A stretch of DNA of 64,000 nt from Microbacterium proteolyticum. GTDB lineage: Bacteria > Actinomycetota > Actinomycetes > Actinomycetales > Microbacteriaceae. Location of the stretch: assembly GCF_029639405.1 (NCBI RefSeq), contig NZ_CP121274.1, positions 2,480,001-2,544,000 of the forward strand. Direction: 5' to 3'. The stretch's first letter is position 1. Every line of letters begins with the position of its first letter. A program made the translations under genes and the position numbers. Below are positions 25,781 to 36,825 of this stretch, one piece after another. The notes under the pieces are model-generated. The model made no database searches. It was given only the letters and a program-made list of their open reading frames with translations, and was not told where the DNA came from.

Positions 25781-27190
25781 GTGAGCACCGCAGTCACGAT
25801 CACCGAGTCCGTCTCGGTGCCCGAGGGCGAGGGCCGCCCGATTCCGGACGCCGCCACGCGAGAGATCATCGGCTACGCGCCGGTGCACACGCTCGCCGAC
25901 CTGGATCGCGCCGTGTCGGCGGCGGAGGCGGCGCAGCCGGCCTGGGCCGCCCTCGGGCACGCGGAGCGCAGCCGCATCCTGAACGAGATCGCCGACGACA
26001 TCGAAGCCCACGCCGAAGAACTCGCCCGGCTCCTCTCGCGGGAACAGGGCAAGCCGCTCAACGGCCCGAACGCCCGATTCGAGGTCGGGGCGTGCGCCCT
26101 GTGGCTGCGCACCGCCGCCGACACCCCGCTCGAGCCCGAGGTGGTCTTCGAGCACGAGGGATCTCGCGCCGAGGTGCACTACGACCCGCTCGGCGTCGTC
26201 GGAGCGATCGGTCCCTGGAACTGGCCGATGATGATCAGCGTGTGGCAGATCGGCCCGTCGCTGCGGATGGGGAACACCGTCGTCGCCAAGCCCAGCGAGT
26301 ACACGCCGCTCTCGGTCCTCGCCCTCATCGAGGTCTTCAACCGGCACCTGCCCGAGGGCGTGCTGACGGGCATCTCCGGCGATCGCGAGGTGGGCGCCGC
26401 GATCGCGGGCCACCCGGGATTCGCCAAGATCATGTTCACCGGATCGACCGCGACCGGACGCAAGATCGTGGAGTCGTCGGCGCACAACCTGGCCCGTCTG
26501 ACCCTCGAGCTCGGCGGCAACGACGCCGGGATCGTCCTCCCGGGCACGGACGTCGCCGCGATCGCGGAGGGTCTGTTCTGGGGCATCTTCATCAACACGG
26601 GCCAGACCTGCGCCGCGCTCAAGCGGCTGTACGTCCACGAGTCGCAGTACGAGGACGTCGTCCAGGCGCTCGCGGGCCTGGCCGCGGCGATGCCGATGGG
26701 CAACGGCCTGAGCGAGGACAACGTCCTCGGGCCCCTGCAGAACGAGAAGCAGTTCGACATCGTCCGCGACCTCGTCGACGACGCCCGTGCGCGCGGCGCG
26801 CGGATCGTCACGGGCGGTCGGCCGGCCACCGAGCTCGGCCCGCTGTTCTACGAGACCACCATCGTCGCCGACATCGAGGACGGCGCCCCGCTCGTCGACG
26901 AGGAGCAGTTCGGGCCCGTCGTGCCCGTGATCAAGTACACGGACATCGACGACGCCCTCGCCCGCGCCAACGCCTCCTCGCAGGGACTCGGCGCCTCGGT
27001 GTGGGCGAACGACCCGGAGGACGCGATCGCCGTCGCCGCGCGCGTTCAGGCCGGCACCGTCTGGATCAACCAGCACGGCGCGATCAACCCGCACGTTCCG
27101 TTCGGCGGCATCAAGGCATCCGGCTACGGCCAGGAGTTCGGCGTCGCAGGACTCAAGGCGGTCGCAGCGCCCAAGGTGATCCAGCGCTGA
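25781..27190 (+). CDS. Aldehyde dehydrogenase, possibly phenylacetaldehyde dehydrogenase
   Basis: GTG 25781 follows AAGGAGG at the usual distance. The 469-residue enzyme has the active-site Glu in LELGGNDAGIVL, the catalytic Cys in NTGQTCAALKRL and the PWNWPMM motif of the NAD-dependent family. It sits in the paa region, divergent from paaK, so an aldehyde to arylacetate conversion (phenylacetaldehyde to phenylacetate) is a reasonable guess; other aldehydes are possible. A strong terminator follows. Confidence 0.75.
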   Translation: MSTAVTITESVSVPEGEGRPIPDAATREIIGYAPVHTLADLDRAVSAAEAAQPAWAALGHAERSRILNEIADDIEAHAEELARLLSREQGKPLNGPNARFEVGACALWLRTAADTPLEPEVVFEHEGSRAEVHYDPLGVVGAIGPWNWPMMISVWQIGPSLRMGNTVVAKPSEYTPLSVLALIEVFNRHLPEGVLTGISGDREVGAAIAGHPGFAKIMFTGSTATGRKIVESSAHNLARLTLELGGNDAGIVLPGTDVAAIAEGLFWGIFINTGQTCAALKRLYVHESQYEDVVQALAGLAAAMPMGNGLSEDNVLGPLQNEKQFDIVRDLVDDARARGARIVTGGRPATELGPLFYETTIVADIEDGAPLVDEEQFGPVVPVIKYTDIDDALARANASSQGLGASVWANDPEDAIAVAARVQAGTVWINQHGAINPHVPFGGIKASGYGQEFGVAGLKAVAAPKVIQR

Positions 27191-27206
27191 GGGACGCCGC
27201 ACCGTC

Positions 27207-27239
27207 GCGAGCCCCCGTCCGCATCGGACGGGGGCTCGC
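27207..27239. terminator. Strong bidirectional terminator hairpin
   Basis: 15-bp perfect arms (27207-27221 and 27225-27239, starting GCGAGCCCCCGTCCG) around a CAT loop. It lies between the convergent aldehyde dehydrogenase and paaI genes and can serve both. Confidence 0.8.
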
Positions 27240-27262
27240 TCCGTGCGGAGGGCGGGGCCCGC

Positions 27263-27660
27263 TCAGTCCGGAGGCGTGCGGTTCGTCGTGACCGACCGCC
27301 CGCGCACCTCCGCGATGATCGCGCCGGATTCGTCCGAGACGCGCACGTCGTAGAGGCCGGTGCGCCCCGACCGCGCGCGCCGGACGGCGTGCGCGGTCAG
27401 GGTCTGGCCCGCCGTGGTGGAGCGGAGGAACGCGATGTCGGCCCCCGCGGCGACCGTCACCCGATCGTCCTCGTTGCACGCGATCGCGAAGGCGGTGTCG
27501 GCGAGGGCGAAGACGAACCCGCCGTGGGTGATCGCGAACCCGTTCAGCATGTCGGGGCGGACGGTCATCGTCACGAGCGCGTCCCCCGGCTCGGCGCGCT
27601 CGACGACCATCCCGAGCAGGGCGGATGCCGCATCCCGAGCCATCATGTCGGCGGCACCGC

Positions 27661-27664
<4 letters not shown>
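27263..27664 (-). CDS. paaI: PaaI-type hotdog thioesterase
   Basis: A 133-residue hotdog protein with the typical NGFAITHGGFVFALADTAFAIACN. PaaI removes CoA from dead-end phenylacetate intermediates and so protects the CoA pool. GTG 27664 overlaps the paaZ stop (GTGA), so it is the last gene of the paaJFHZI unit. The terminator at 27207 follows. Confidence 0.88.
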
Positions 27665-29750
<2,086 letters not shown>

Positions 29751-29754
<4 letters not shown>

Positions 29755-30632
29755 TCACTCCATTCGTAGAAGCCCGAGCCGCTCTTGCGGCCCAGGTGCC
29801 CTTCGGCGACGAGACGTCGCAGCAGTGCGGGAGGGGCGAAGCGTTCGCCGAACGCCGCCTCGAGTTCTTCGGCGATACCCAGGCGCACGTCGAGGCCCAC
29901 GATGTCGGTCGTGCGCAGCGGGCCCATCGGATGCCGGTATCCGAGCTCCATCGCGGTGTCGATGTCGGCGGCCGAGGCGACGCCCTCCTCGAGCATGCGG
30001 ATCGCCTCGAGGCCGAGCATCACGCCCAAGCGGCTGGAGGCGAAACCGGGAGAGTCGCGCACCGTGACGGCGGTCTTGCCGATCGCCGCGACCCACCCGC
30101 GCGCCGCGTCGGCGAGGGCGGGGGCGGTGGCGGTGCCCAGGACCACCTCGACGAGCGCCGAGGTGGGCACGGGGTTGAAGAAGTGCAGCCCGAGCAGCCG
30201 GTCGGGGCGGCGGAGGGCGGCTCCCAGCGCGTCGATCGAGATCGACGAGGTGTTGCTGGCCAGAGCGGATGCCGCGGGCAGGGTGCGCTCGATCCGGGCG
30301 AGCGCGTCCTCCTTGAGGGCGCGGTCCTCGGGCACGGCCTCGATGACGAGCTCGGCCGCGGCGAAGACGTCGAGGTCCGTGCCGACGGTGAGAGCGGCAT
30401 CCACCTCGGCCGCGGATCTCGACGTGGCGCCGCGCTCGACGGAGCGGACGACGCTCTGGCGGATGCGGTCGGCCGCGGCCTCGGCGGACGCGCGGTCGCG
30501 CTCGACGACGTCGACGCGGCTGCCGGCGAGGAGGAAGGCGTGCGCGATTCCCGCTCCCATCCGTCCGCCCCCGAGCACGCCGACGCGGGCGGGGACGAGG
30601 GCGGGCGTGTCCGTGGTGGTCTGGTCGCTCAT
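29751..30632 (-). CDS. paaH: PaaH, 3-hydroxyacyl-CoA dehydrogenase
   Basis: A 293-residue protein with the NAD-binding GVLGGGRMGAGIAHAF, the catalytic His region LHFFNPVPTSALVEVV and the C-terminal YRHPMGPLRTTDIVGLD. It oxidises 3-hydroxyadipyl-CoA to 3-oxoadipyl-CoA. ATG 30632 overlaps the paaF stop (ATGA); the longer open frame upstream is not used. Confidence 0.9.
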
Positions 30633-31381
30633 CGCTGGTCCTTCCGTGCGCGCCGCTCCAGGAACGCGGTCATGCGGGCGCGCTTGTCGTCGCTGTCGAA
30701 GAGTTCGGCCTGCAGCTCGAGCTCGATCGCCGGATGAGCTTCCGGCGGCGCCAGCAGGGCGCGTTTGGTGAGTTCCGTCGCGCGGGGGCTGTTGCGGGCG
30801 ATCCGGTCGGCGAGCTCGTGCGCGGCGGTCAGCAGCGCGGCGGGCTCGTGCAGGGCCGACACGAGACCCCACTCGAGGGCGGTGTCCGCGTCGACGGTGC
30901 GTCCGGTGAGGAGGAGGTCGCTCGCGCGGGCGTGACCGACGATCTCGGGCAGGCGCCACGTGGCACCGGCGGCCGCGATGATCCCGAGGCCCGTCTCGGG
31001 GTTGCCGAATCGGGCGCGGGGCGTCGCGATCCGGATGTCGGCCGCGTAGGCGAGCTCGGCGCCACCCCCGAGCGCGTACCCGTCCACGGCGGCGATGACC
31101 GGCATCGGCAGGGCGCGGATCCGCCGGAAGACGGTGGAGTTGATGCCGCGCCGCGCGTCGGCGGCGGTGCGCTCGCGGAGCTGCGCGATGTCGGCGCCGG
31201 AGGCGAACACGCCGTCCGCCCCGGTGAGGATGAGCGTCTTCGGAGTCGTCTCGAGGTGCGCGCACAGGTCGTGCAGCTCGTCCACCATCCGCTGGTCGAT
31301 CGCGTTGCGGGTGGCGGGTCGGTCGAGGGTCGCGACGACCCGATCGGCGCGCTCCTCGAGGCGCACGGAGGGGTCAGGCAT
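30629..31381 (-). CDS. paaF: PaaF-like enoyl-CoA hydratase
   Basis: A 250-residue crotonase with AAVDGYALGGGAELAYAADI as the oxyanion-hole region and NPETGLGIIAAAGATWRLP carrying an acidic catalytic residue. In this place it probably hydrates 2,3-didehydroadipyl-CoA, the PaaF step. It overlaps paaJ by 8 bases and paaH by 4. The split of PaaF and PaaG roles between this gene and 19757 rests on context and C-terminal similarity. Confidence 0.8.
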   Translation of the reverse strand: MPDPSVRLEERADRVVATLDRPATRNAIDQRMVDELHDLCAHLETTPKTLILTGADGVFASGADIAQLRERTAADARRGINSTVFRRIRALPMPVIAAVDGYALGGGAELAYAADIRIATPRARFGNPETGLGIIAAAGATWRLPEIVGHARASDLLLTGRTVDADTALEWGLVSALHEPAALLTAAHELADRIARNSPRATELTKRALLAPPEAHPAIELELQAELFDSDDKRARMTAFLERRARKDQR

Positions 31382-32576
31382 CCCGGGCCTCCGTCACGCG
31401 CTCGATGATGATCGCCTGCCCCTGGCCCACGCCGACGCACATGGTCGCGAGTCCGTAGCGGGCGTCTTCGCGTTCGAGGCGGCCCATGAGGGTGACGACG
31501 AGTCGCGAACCGCTCGACCCGAGGGGGTGGCCGAGGGCGATCGCGCCGCCGTCGGCGTTGACGATGTCGGCGTCGAGACCGAGCCGCCGGATGGAGGCGA
31601 GCGACTGGCTCGCGAAGGCCTCGTTCAGCTCGACCGCGCCGAGATCGCCCACGCCGAGCCCCGCCTTGGCGAGCGCCTTCTCGGTGGAGGGGACGGGGCC
31701 GAGCCCCATGATCTCGGGTGCCAGCGCGGCGGCGGCGTGGGAGACGACCCGGGCCCGGGGGACGAGCCCGTAGCGCTGCACGGCCGCGGCGCTGGCCACG
31801 ACGAGGGCGGACGCGCCGTCGTTGAGCGAACTGGAGTTGCCCGCGGTCACGACGTCCCCGCCCGCGACGACGGGGCGGAGCTTCGCGAGGACCTCCGCGG
31901 ACGTGTCGCGGCGGGGGCCCTCGTCGGTGTCGACGGTTCCGCTCGCGGTCGGCACGGGCACGATCTCGGCGGCGAAGCGGCCCGCGTCGATCGCCGCGAT
32001 GGCGCGGACGTGGCTGCGCAGGGCGAACGCATCGGCGTCCGCGCGGGTCACGCCGTCGAGGCGCGCCACCTCTTCAGCGGTCTCGGGCATGGAGTATGTG
32101 GCCTTGTCGCGCGCCGTGAGCTGCGGATTGGTGAAGCGCCAGCCGATGGACGTGTCGTACGCCTCGCCCGGCTTGGCCCACGCGCGGGCGGGCTTGGCCT
32201 GCACCCAGGGCGCGCGCGTCATGGATTCGACACCGCCGGCGACCACGATGTCGGCGTCGCCGGCGCGGACGGCGTTCGCGGCGAGGGTGATCGCGGACAT
32301 TCCCGAGGCGCACAGCCGGTTGACGGTGAGTCCGGGGATCTCGTCGGGCAGACCCGCCAGCAGCACCGCCATGCGCGCGACGTTGCGGTTGTCCTCACCC
32401 GCCTGGTTCGCCGCGCCGAGGATCACCTCGTCGATCGCGTCCGCCGGGACCCCGGCGCGATCGACCGCCGCGCGCACGACGAGGGCGGCGAGATCGTCGG
32501 GGCGGACCCCCGACAGCGCGCCGCCGTAGCGGCCGACCGGCGTGCGTACGCCGCCGATCAGGTAAGCCTCGGACAT
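31374..32576 (-). CDS. paaJ: PaaJ, 3-oxoadipyl-CoA thiolase
   Basis: The 400-residue thiolase has the acyl Cys in VNRLCASGMSAI, then NEAFASQSLA with the His and GALALGHPLG-like GAIALGHPLGSSGSR, and the second Cys in ATMCVGVGQG. It cleaves 3-oxoadipyl-CoA and the dehydrosuberyl-CoA intermediate. I chose ATG 32576, since GGAGAGG is 6-7 bases before it; ATG 32582 would sit on that site. It leads the minus-strand unit paaJ-F-H-Z-I. Confidence 0.92.
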   Translation of the reverse strand: MSEAYLIGGVRTPVGRYGGALSGVRPDDLAALVVRAAVDRAGVPADAIDEVILGAANQAGEDNRNVARMAVLLAGLPDEIPGLTVNRLCASGMSAITLAANAVRAGDADIVVAGGVESMTRAPWVQAKPARAWAKPGEAYDTSIGWRFTNPQLTARDKATYSMPETAEEVARLDGVTRADADAFALRSHVRAIAAIDAGRFAAEIVPVPTASGTVDTDEGPRRDTSAEVLAKLRPVVAGGDVVTAGNSSSLNDGASALVVASAAAVQRYGLVPRARVVSHAAAALAPEIMGLGPVPSTEKALAKAGLGVGDLGAVELNEAFASQSLASIRRLGLDADIVNADGGAIALGHPLGSSGSRLVVTLMGRLEREDARYGLATMCVGVGQGQAIIIERVTEARDA

Positions 32577-32607
32577 CGTCATCCTCTCCGTCGCCCTCGA
32601 CGCTTTG

Positions 32608-32623
32608 CAGAACGAGCGTTCAG
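32608..32623. promoter_or_regulatory. PaaR-type operator before paaJ, shared with paaR
   Basis: CAGAACGAGCGTTCAG, 15 of 16 matches to the paaA site. It lies about 32 bases before paaJ and in the gap between paaJ and the divergent TetR gene, so it can control both. Confidence 0.75.
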
Positions 32624-32689
32624 TAATAGTGTCAAGAGTCCCGCTCCGCGGCAAGGACGGCCGCTCGGTCGACCTGACGGGGTGCGCGC

Positions 32690-32714
32690 GGGGCACACGA
32701 TCGGGCGTACCCGG
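32690..32714 (+). promoter_or_regulatory. GGGGCACAC-ATCG motif before paaR
   Basis: GGGGCACACGATCGGGCG followed by TACCCGG. A close copy with a longer middle occurs at 33849-33882 before the GMC gene, and a weaker one before the aldehyde dehydrogenase. It may be an activator site or a promoter element. Confidence 0.4.
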
Positions 32715-32771
32715 CACAGTCGGGATGCCGCGACCGTCGGGCCTCGCCCGACGAGGGGCCAGACTGGAGGC

Positions 32772-33395
32772 ATGACGGTGGATGCGACGCAGGCCGCGGT
32801 ACGCCGCGGCCGCCCCGGGTACGACCGCGAGCAGGTGATCACGATCGCCGTTCAGCTGTTCAACGACCAGGGCTACGACGCGACGAGCGTCGCGGACCTC
32901 GCCACGAAGCTCGGACTGACGAAGTCCGCGCTCTATCACCACGTCGAGTCGAAGGAAGCAATCCTGCGCGTCGCCCTCGACGATGCGCTCTCCGCCCTGG
33001 AGGGGGCCCTCGACGAAGCCCTCGCCGCCCACGACGTCGCCATCGACCGGTTGCGGCACATCGTCGCCGGCGCGGTCGCGGTCCTCGCCGCGAAGCTTCC
33101 CCAGGTCACCCTCCTGCTGCGGGTCCGGGGGAACAGCGACATCGAGCGCGCGGCGCTCGAGCGACGCCGCTCGTTCGACCACCGTGTCACCGCGATCGTC
33201 CGCGACGCCCAGGCGGAGGGCGCTCTCGCCGACGACATCGAGGCCTCCGTCGCCACGCGCCTCATCTTCGGGATGGTCAACTCCCTCACCGAGTGGTACC
33301 GACCCGGTGGACCCGTCACACCGGACCGCCTCGCCGACGACGTCCTGCGTATCGCGCTGGACGGGCTCGACCGGGCGCCGCGAGGGGAATCGTGA
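32772..33395 (+). CDS. paaR: TetR-family repressor, PaaR-like
   Basis: A 207-residue protein with HTH region TSVADLATKLGLTKSALYHHVESKEAIL. It lies inside the paa region, divergent from paaJ, and its probable operator CTGAACGNTCGTTCTG occurs before paaA, paaK and paaJ. Actinobacterial PaaR repressors of this type release DNA when phenylacetyl-CoA binds. It is translationally coupled to the thioesterase gene after it. Confidence 0.82.
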   Translation: MTVDATQAAVRRGRPGYDREQVITIAVQLFNDQGYDATSVADLATKLGLTKSALYHHVESKEAILRVALDDALSALEGALDEALAAHDVAIDRLRHIVAGAVAVLAAKLPQVTLLLRVRGNSDIERAALERRRSFDHRVTAIVRDAQAEGALADDIEASVATRLIFGMVNSLTEWYRPGGPVTPDRLADDVLRIALDGLDRAPRGES

Positions 33396-33820
33396 GCGCC
33401 GTGGATGCCGAAGCGAAAGCGGGCCCGCGGGAGCCGTGGCGGATCGCCCTCGGCGCCCTCGACGAGAAGCTCGGGATCACCGTCGTGGAACAGTCCGTCG
33501 CGGCGGTCGTGGCCACGATGCCCGTCACGGGCAACACCCAGTCCCTCGGCCGTCTGCACGGCGGGGGGAGTGCCGCGCTCGCCGAAGCAGTCGGATCCTG
33601 GGCGGCACTGGTCTACGCCTCCACCCACGGCAAGGTCTGCGTGGGGGTGGACCTGAACATCACGCACCACCGCGGCGCACGGGAGGGGACCATCCGCGCC
33701 ACCGCGACGCCGCTGCATCTCGGCGCGCGCTCCACGAGTCACCAGATCGTCATCGAGCACGAGGACGGCGCTCACCTCGCGACCGCCCGGATCACCAACT
33801 TTCTGCTCGATCCGCACTGA
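33392..33820 (+). CDS. Second PaaI-like hotdog thioesterase
   Basis: GTG 33392 overlaps the paaR stop (GTGA). The 142-residue protein has LGRLHGGGSAALAEAVGSWAAL, the hotdog active-site helix, as in PaaI/YbgC types. Co-translation with the repressor links it to phenylacetate, perhaps by removing the CoA thioester that acts as inducer. The exact substrate is not known. Confidence 0.8.
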   Translation: MSAVDAEAKAGPREPWRIALGALDEKLGITVVEQSVAAVVATMPVTGNTQSLGRLHGGGSAALAEAVGSWAALVYASTHGKVCVGVDLNITHHRGAREGTIRATATPLHLGARSTSHQIVIEHEDGAHLATARITNFLLDPH

Positions 33821-33848
33821 TCGCCGCGCCGACGGGTCCGATGCGCGT

Positions 33849-33882
33849 GGGGCACACCATCGTGCGCGCGAGGCGTACCCGG
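33849..33882 (+). promoter_or_regulatory. GGGGCACAC-ATCG motif before the GMC oxidoreductase gene
   Basis: GGGGCACACCATCGTGCG, then GGCGTACCCGG after a 4-base spacer. It matches the motif at 32690-32714 closely. It lies about 70-100 bases before ATG 33950. Confidence 0.45.
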
Positions 33883-33949
33883 GGGGACCGGCCGCGCGCA
33901 TTCTTCTAGGCACAGGGCGACAGCGCCCTCTGTTCAAGGAGGAACGACA

Positions 33950-35512
33950 ATGGCAGATCTCACCGACACCGCCGACTACGTCGTCGTCGGAGCCGGCTCG
34001 GCGGGAAGTGCGATCGTGCGCCGGCTCGTCGACGCGGGCCACAGCGTCCACGTCATCGAGGCGGGCGGCGTCGACAGCAGCCCCCACATCCACTCCCCGC
34101 AGGGGTGGCCGGCCCTGCTCATGTCCGAGAACGACTGGGCGGTGATGACGACGCCGCAGGAGCACCTCGGCGGGCGCGTCGTGTACTGGCCACGGGGGAA
34201 GACCCTCGGCGGATCCAGCTCGCTCAACGGCATGATCTACATGCGGGGAGACCGCAGCGACTACGACGGCTGGGCCGCGGCCGGCGCCGACGGGTGGTCC
34301 TGGAGCGACGTCCTGCCCTACTTCCTCCGGTCCGAGGACCACGCGGACGGGGCCGACGAGTACCACGGCAGCGGCGGACCTCTCCACGTCGAACGGATCC
34401 CCGAGGACAAGCGCAACCCCGTGGCGGCCGCGTTCGTCGAGGCCGCGGTCCAGGCGGGCCTCGAACGCACCGACGACTTCAACCGCGAACGCCTGGACGG
34501 TGCGGGCTTCAACCACACCACGACCAAGGACGGTCAGCGCCACAGCGCGTGGCAGGCCTACGTCGCCCCGATCGCGGACAGCGCTCTCCTGACGGTCACC
34601 GCGGGAGCACTGGTCCACCGCGTCATCGTCGAGGACGGCCGTGCCGTCGGCGTCGAGTACACGGTCGACGGCGCGATCGCTCGCGCCTCCGCGCGATCCG
34701 AGGTCATCGTCTCGGCCGGTGCGATCGGATCGCCCGCGATCCTCCTGCGCTCGGGCATCGGACCGCGCGAGCACCTCCAGGAGGTCGGCGTGGACGTCGT
34801 CGCCGACGTCCCCGGCGTGGGGGAGAACCTGCACGACCACCTGCTGGTCAGCGTGCTGTACGAATCGACCGAGCCCGTCCCCGCGGGCCAGTGGAACCTG
34901 CTGGAGAGCCAGTTCTACGCGCGTTCCTCGGCGTGGGACGGTCCCGCGCCCGACCTGCAGCCCCTGTTCATCCACCTCCCGTACCCGACCGACGGTGGCG
35001 CCGCCCCCGAGCAGGGGTACACGATCGTCGCCGGAACGGTGCGGCCGTACTCGCGCGGCACGATCCGGCTGGCATCCGCGGATGCCACGGTCGCCCCGCT
35101 CGTGGACCCGAACATCTTCGCCGACGAGCGCGACCTCGAGGCGATGGTCGACGCGATCGAGCTCTCCCGCACCGTGGGGGCGCAGGACGCCCTGGCTCCG
35201 TTCCGCAAGGCGGAGTTCGCGCCGGGTGCCGACGTCACGACGCGGGATGAACTGCGCGACTACGCCCGGCGGATGGTGGGCACCTATCACCACCAGGTCG
35301 GCACGTGCCGAATGGGCCAGGATGCCGGGGCCGTCGTCGATCCGGACCTGCGGGTGCGCGGCATCCAGGGCCTGCGCGTCGCGGACGCCTCGGTCATGCC
35401 CTTCGTGCCGAGTGCGAACACGAACGCGCCGTCGATCATGATCGGCGAGAAAGCCGCCGATCTGCTGCTCGGGGTCCCCGCTCCGAAGCACGAGGCGGCC
35501 GTCCTGGCCTGA
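33950..35512 (+). CDS. GMC-family FAD-dependent alcohol oxidoreductase
   Basis: A 520-residue flavoprotein with DYVVVGAGSAGSAIVRRL (FAD loop), GGSSSLNGMIYMRG (family signature 1), SAGAIGSPAILLRSGIG (signature 2), and a C-terminal HHQVGTCRMG plus PSANTNAPSIMIGEKAADLL. The start ATG 33950 follows AAGGAGGAACGACA. Close relatives oxidise choline, aryl or long-chain alcohols. In this region an aryl alcohol (such as 2-phenylethanol) to aldehyde step would feed the aldehyde dehydrogenase and PaaK; this is inference. Confidence 0.82.
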   Translation: MADLTDTADYVVVGAGSAGSAIVRRLVDAGHSVHVIEAGGVDSSPHIHSPQGWPALLMSENDWAVMTTPQEHLGGRVVYWPRGKTLGGSSSLNGMIYMRGDRSDYDGWAAAGADGWSWSDVLPYFLRSEDHADGADEYHGSGGPLHVERIPEDKRNPVAAAFVEAAVQAGLERTDDFNRERLDGAGFNHTTTKDGQRHSAWQAYVAPIADSALLTVTAGALVHRVIVEDGRAVGVEYTVDGAIARASARSEVIVSAGAIGSPAILLRSGIGPREHLQEVGVDVVADVPGVGENLHDHLLVSVLYESTEPVPAGQWNLLESQFYARSSAWDGPAPDLQPLFIHLPYPTDGGAAPEQGYTIVAGTVRPYSRGTIRLASADATVAPLVDPNIFADERDLEAMVDAIELSRTVGAQDALAPFRKAEFAPGADVTTRDELRDYARRMVGTYHHQVGTCRMGQDAGAVVDPDLRVRGIQGLRVADASVMPFVPSANTNAPSIMIGEKAADLLLGVPAPKHEAAVLA

Positions 35513-35524
35513 GCCGGCCTCGAC

Positions 35525-35571
35525 GACCGCGTCCCCCGGACCGCACGTGTGCGAGTTCGGGGGACGCGGTC
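35525..35571. terminator. Terminator hairpin between GMC and araC genes
   Basis: 14-bp perfect arms GACCGCGTCCCCCG (35525-35538) and CGGGGGACGCGGTC (35558-35571), loop 19 bases, between convergent genes. Confidence 0.75.
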
Positions 35572-35618
35572 TCGTCGCGTCCGGGCGAGGCGCAGAGGTC
35601 CGGTTCGTCCGCGGCGGG

Positions 35619-36653
35619 TCAGGAGGCGCGGGTCGACTGCGAACGGTAGTCGCTGGGGGTCGAGCCGAACTCCTGGCGGAACGAGCGGGCGAAGGCCGCG
35701 GCATCCGCGAAGCCCCATCGGGCGCCGATGCTCGCGATCGGCTTCTGGGCGAGGGCGGGATTCCCCAGGTCACGGCGGATGGCGTCCAGCCGCGCCCGGC
35801 GGATCCACCCGCTGACGGTCGCGTCGCGCTCCTCGAAGAGCGTCTGCAGCGCGCGCACCGAGATGTGGTGCGCCGTCGCGATGCTCGCGACGGTGAGATC
35901 GGGATCGCCCAGATGATCGGCGATGAAGGATTCGATGCGCAGGAACATCGCGCGCCGGCGCACATCCTCGGGCGTGCCGTGCGCGAGGTCGAGGCGTTCG
36001 CCGAGCGCGGCGGTGAGCAGATCGAAGACGGCGTCGGCGAGAGGCAGACGGTTGCTGAGGGCGTCCTGGTCGAGTGCTTCGCTCAGCGAGTGCAGGAACG
36101 TCGAGACGATGCCGCCGAGGCCGTCCCGGCCGGAGAAGCGCGACGCGGTGACGCTGCCCAGGTGCCCCCGATCGAATCGCAGGGCTTCGATGGGGAACAT
36201 CACCACGAACATGCGGAACGTGGATCCGAAGTCGAGGGCGTACGGCCGAGTGGTGTCGTACAGCGCGAAGTCGCCGGGCGTGAGCACCGCGTCCCGGCCG
36301 TCCTGACTGATGGTGCTGCGGCCGTGGAGCTGCAGCCCGAGCTTGATGTGTCCGGGGTCGTCGCGGGCGATCTCGCCCCGCCCCCGACTCACCCGCACCG
36401 CGCGCCCCGAGACGGTGCTCGTGTACGTGGGGCCGAGGGGTTGGGCGATGAGTCGACCCTCGAAGCGTGCGCGTTCCTCGGGTCCGGCGGCGTGGGCGCG
36501 CAGCGGCACGAAGCTCCGGCTCACGGCATCCGTCCACAGGTCGAAAGCGGAGGTGGGCGACGTGGGGGCCAGGCTGGAGCGGGAGCACTCGACGAGGGTG
36601 CGCCCGGATGCGGGGGAGAGGGGGGAGTCGGGCTCAACGGCATCGGCGGACAC
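35619..36653 (-). CDS. AraC-family activator with AraC-binding-like N-terminal domain
   Basis: The 344-residue protein has an N-terminal sensor domain of the FeaR/NdmR-like type (HIKLGLQLHGRSTISQDGR, GDFALYDTTRPYAL) and a C-terminal double HTH (TVASIATAHHISVRALQTLF, then IASIGARWGFADAAAFARSF). FeaR in E. coli activates phenylacetaldehyde dehydrogenase genes. Here it probably drives the aldehyde dehydrogenase and GMC genes. A PaaR-type site lies about 82 bases upstream, which would place it under the same repressor. Confidence 0.82.
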   Translation of the reverse strand: MSADAVEPDSPLSPASGRTLVECSRSSLAPTSPTSAFDLWTDAVSRSFVPLRAHAAGPEERARFEGRLIAQPLGPTYTSTVSGRAVRVSRGRGEIARDDPGHIKLGLQLHGRSTISQDGRDAVLTPGDFALYDTTRPYALDFGSTFRMFVVMFPIEALRFDRGHLGSVTASRFSGRDGLGGIVSTFLHSLSEALDQDALSNRLPLADAVFDLLTAALGERLDLAHGTPEDVRRRAMFLRIESFIADHLGDPDLTVASIATAHHISVRALQTLFEERDATVSGWIRRARLDAIRRDLGNPALAQKPIASIGARWGFADAAAFARSFRQEFGSTPSDYRSQSTRAS

Positions 36654-36734
36654 GGCACTCCTCGCGTCATTGCGTGGTCACGTCTGCGCCGCTCGGGTGC
36701 GGCGTTCAACGATTTTACGTCGACCGATCGAATT

Positions 36735-36750
36735 AATGAAGCATCGGTCA
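36735..36750. promoter_or_regulatory. Probable PaaR-type operator before araC
   Basis: Read towards araC it is CTGACCGATGCTTCAT. The outer part ATTTCCTGACCGAT is identical over 14 bases to the paaK upstream region. In addition GACCGAT (36722-36728) and ATCGGTC (36743-36749) form an inverted repeat with a 14-base spacer. The inner half is the weakest of the four sites. Confidence 0.5.
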
Positions 36751-36825
36751 GGAAATACTCGGGCGTCGCCGCGACGCGGGTCGTCGGGGCGCGACCCCGG
36801 GGCGGGGCCGCGCCGCCGAGGGTCG

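Noticed and set aside
32936..35965. 1009-codon minus-strand frame over paaR and the GMC gene
   Set aside because: Ser/Arg/Pro-rich shadow; both plus-strand genes have clear motifs.
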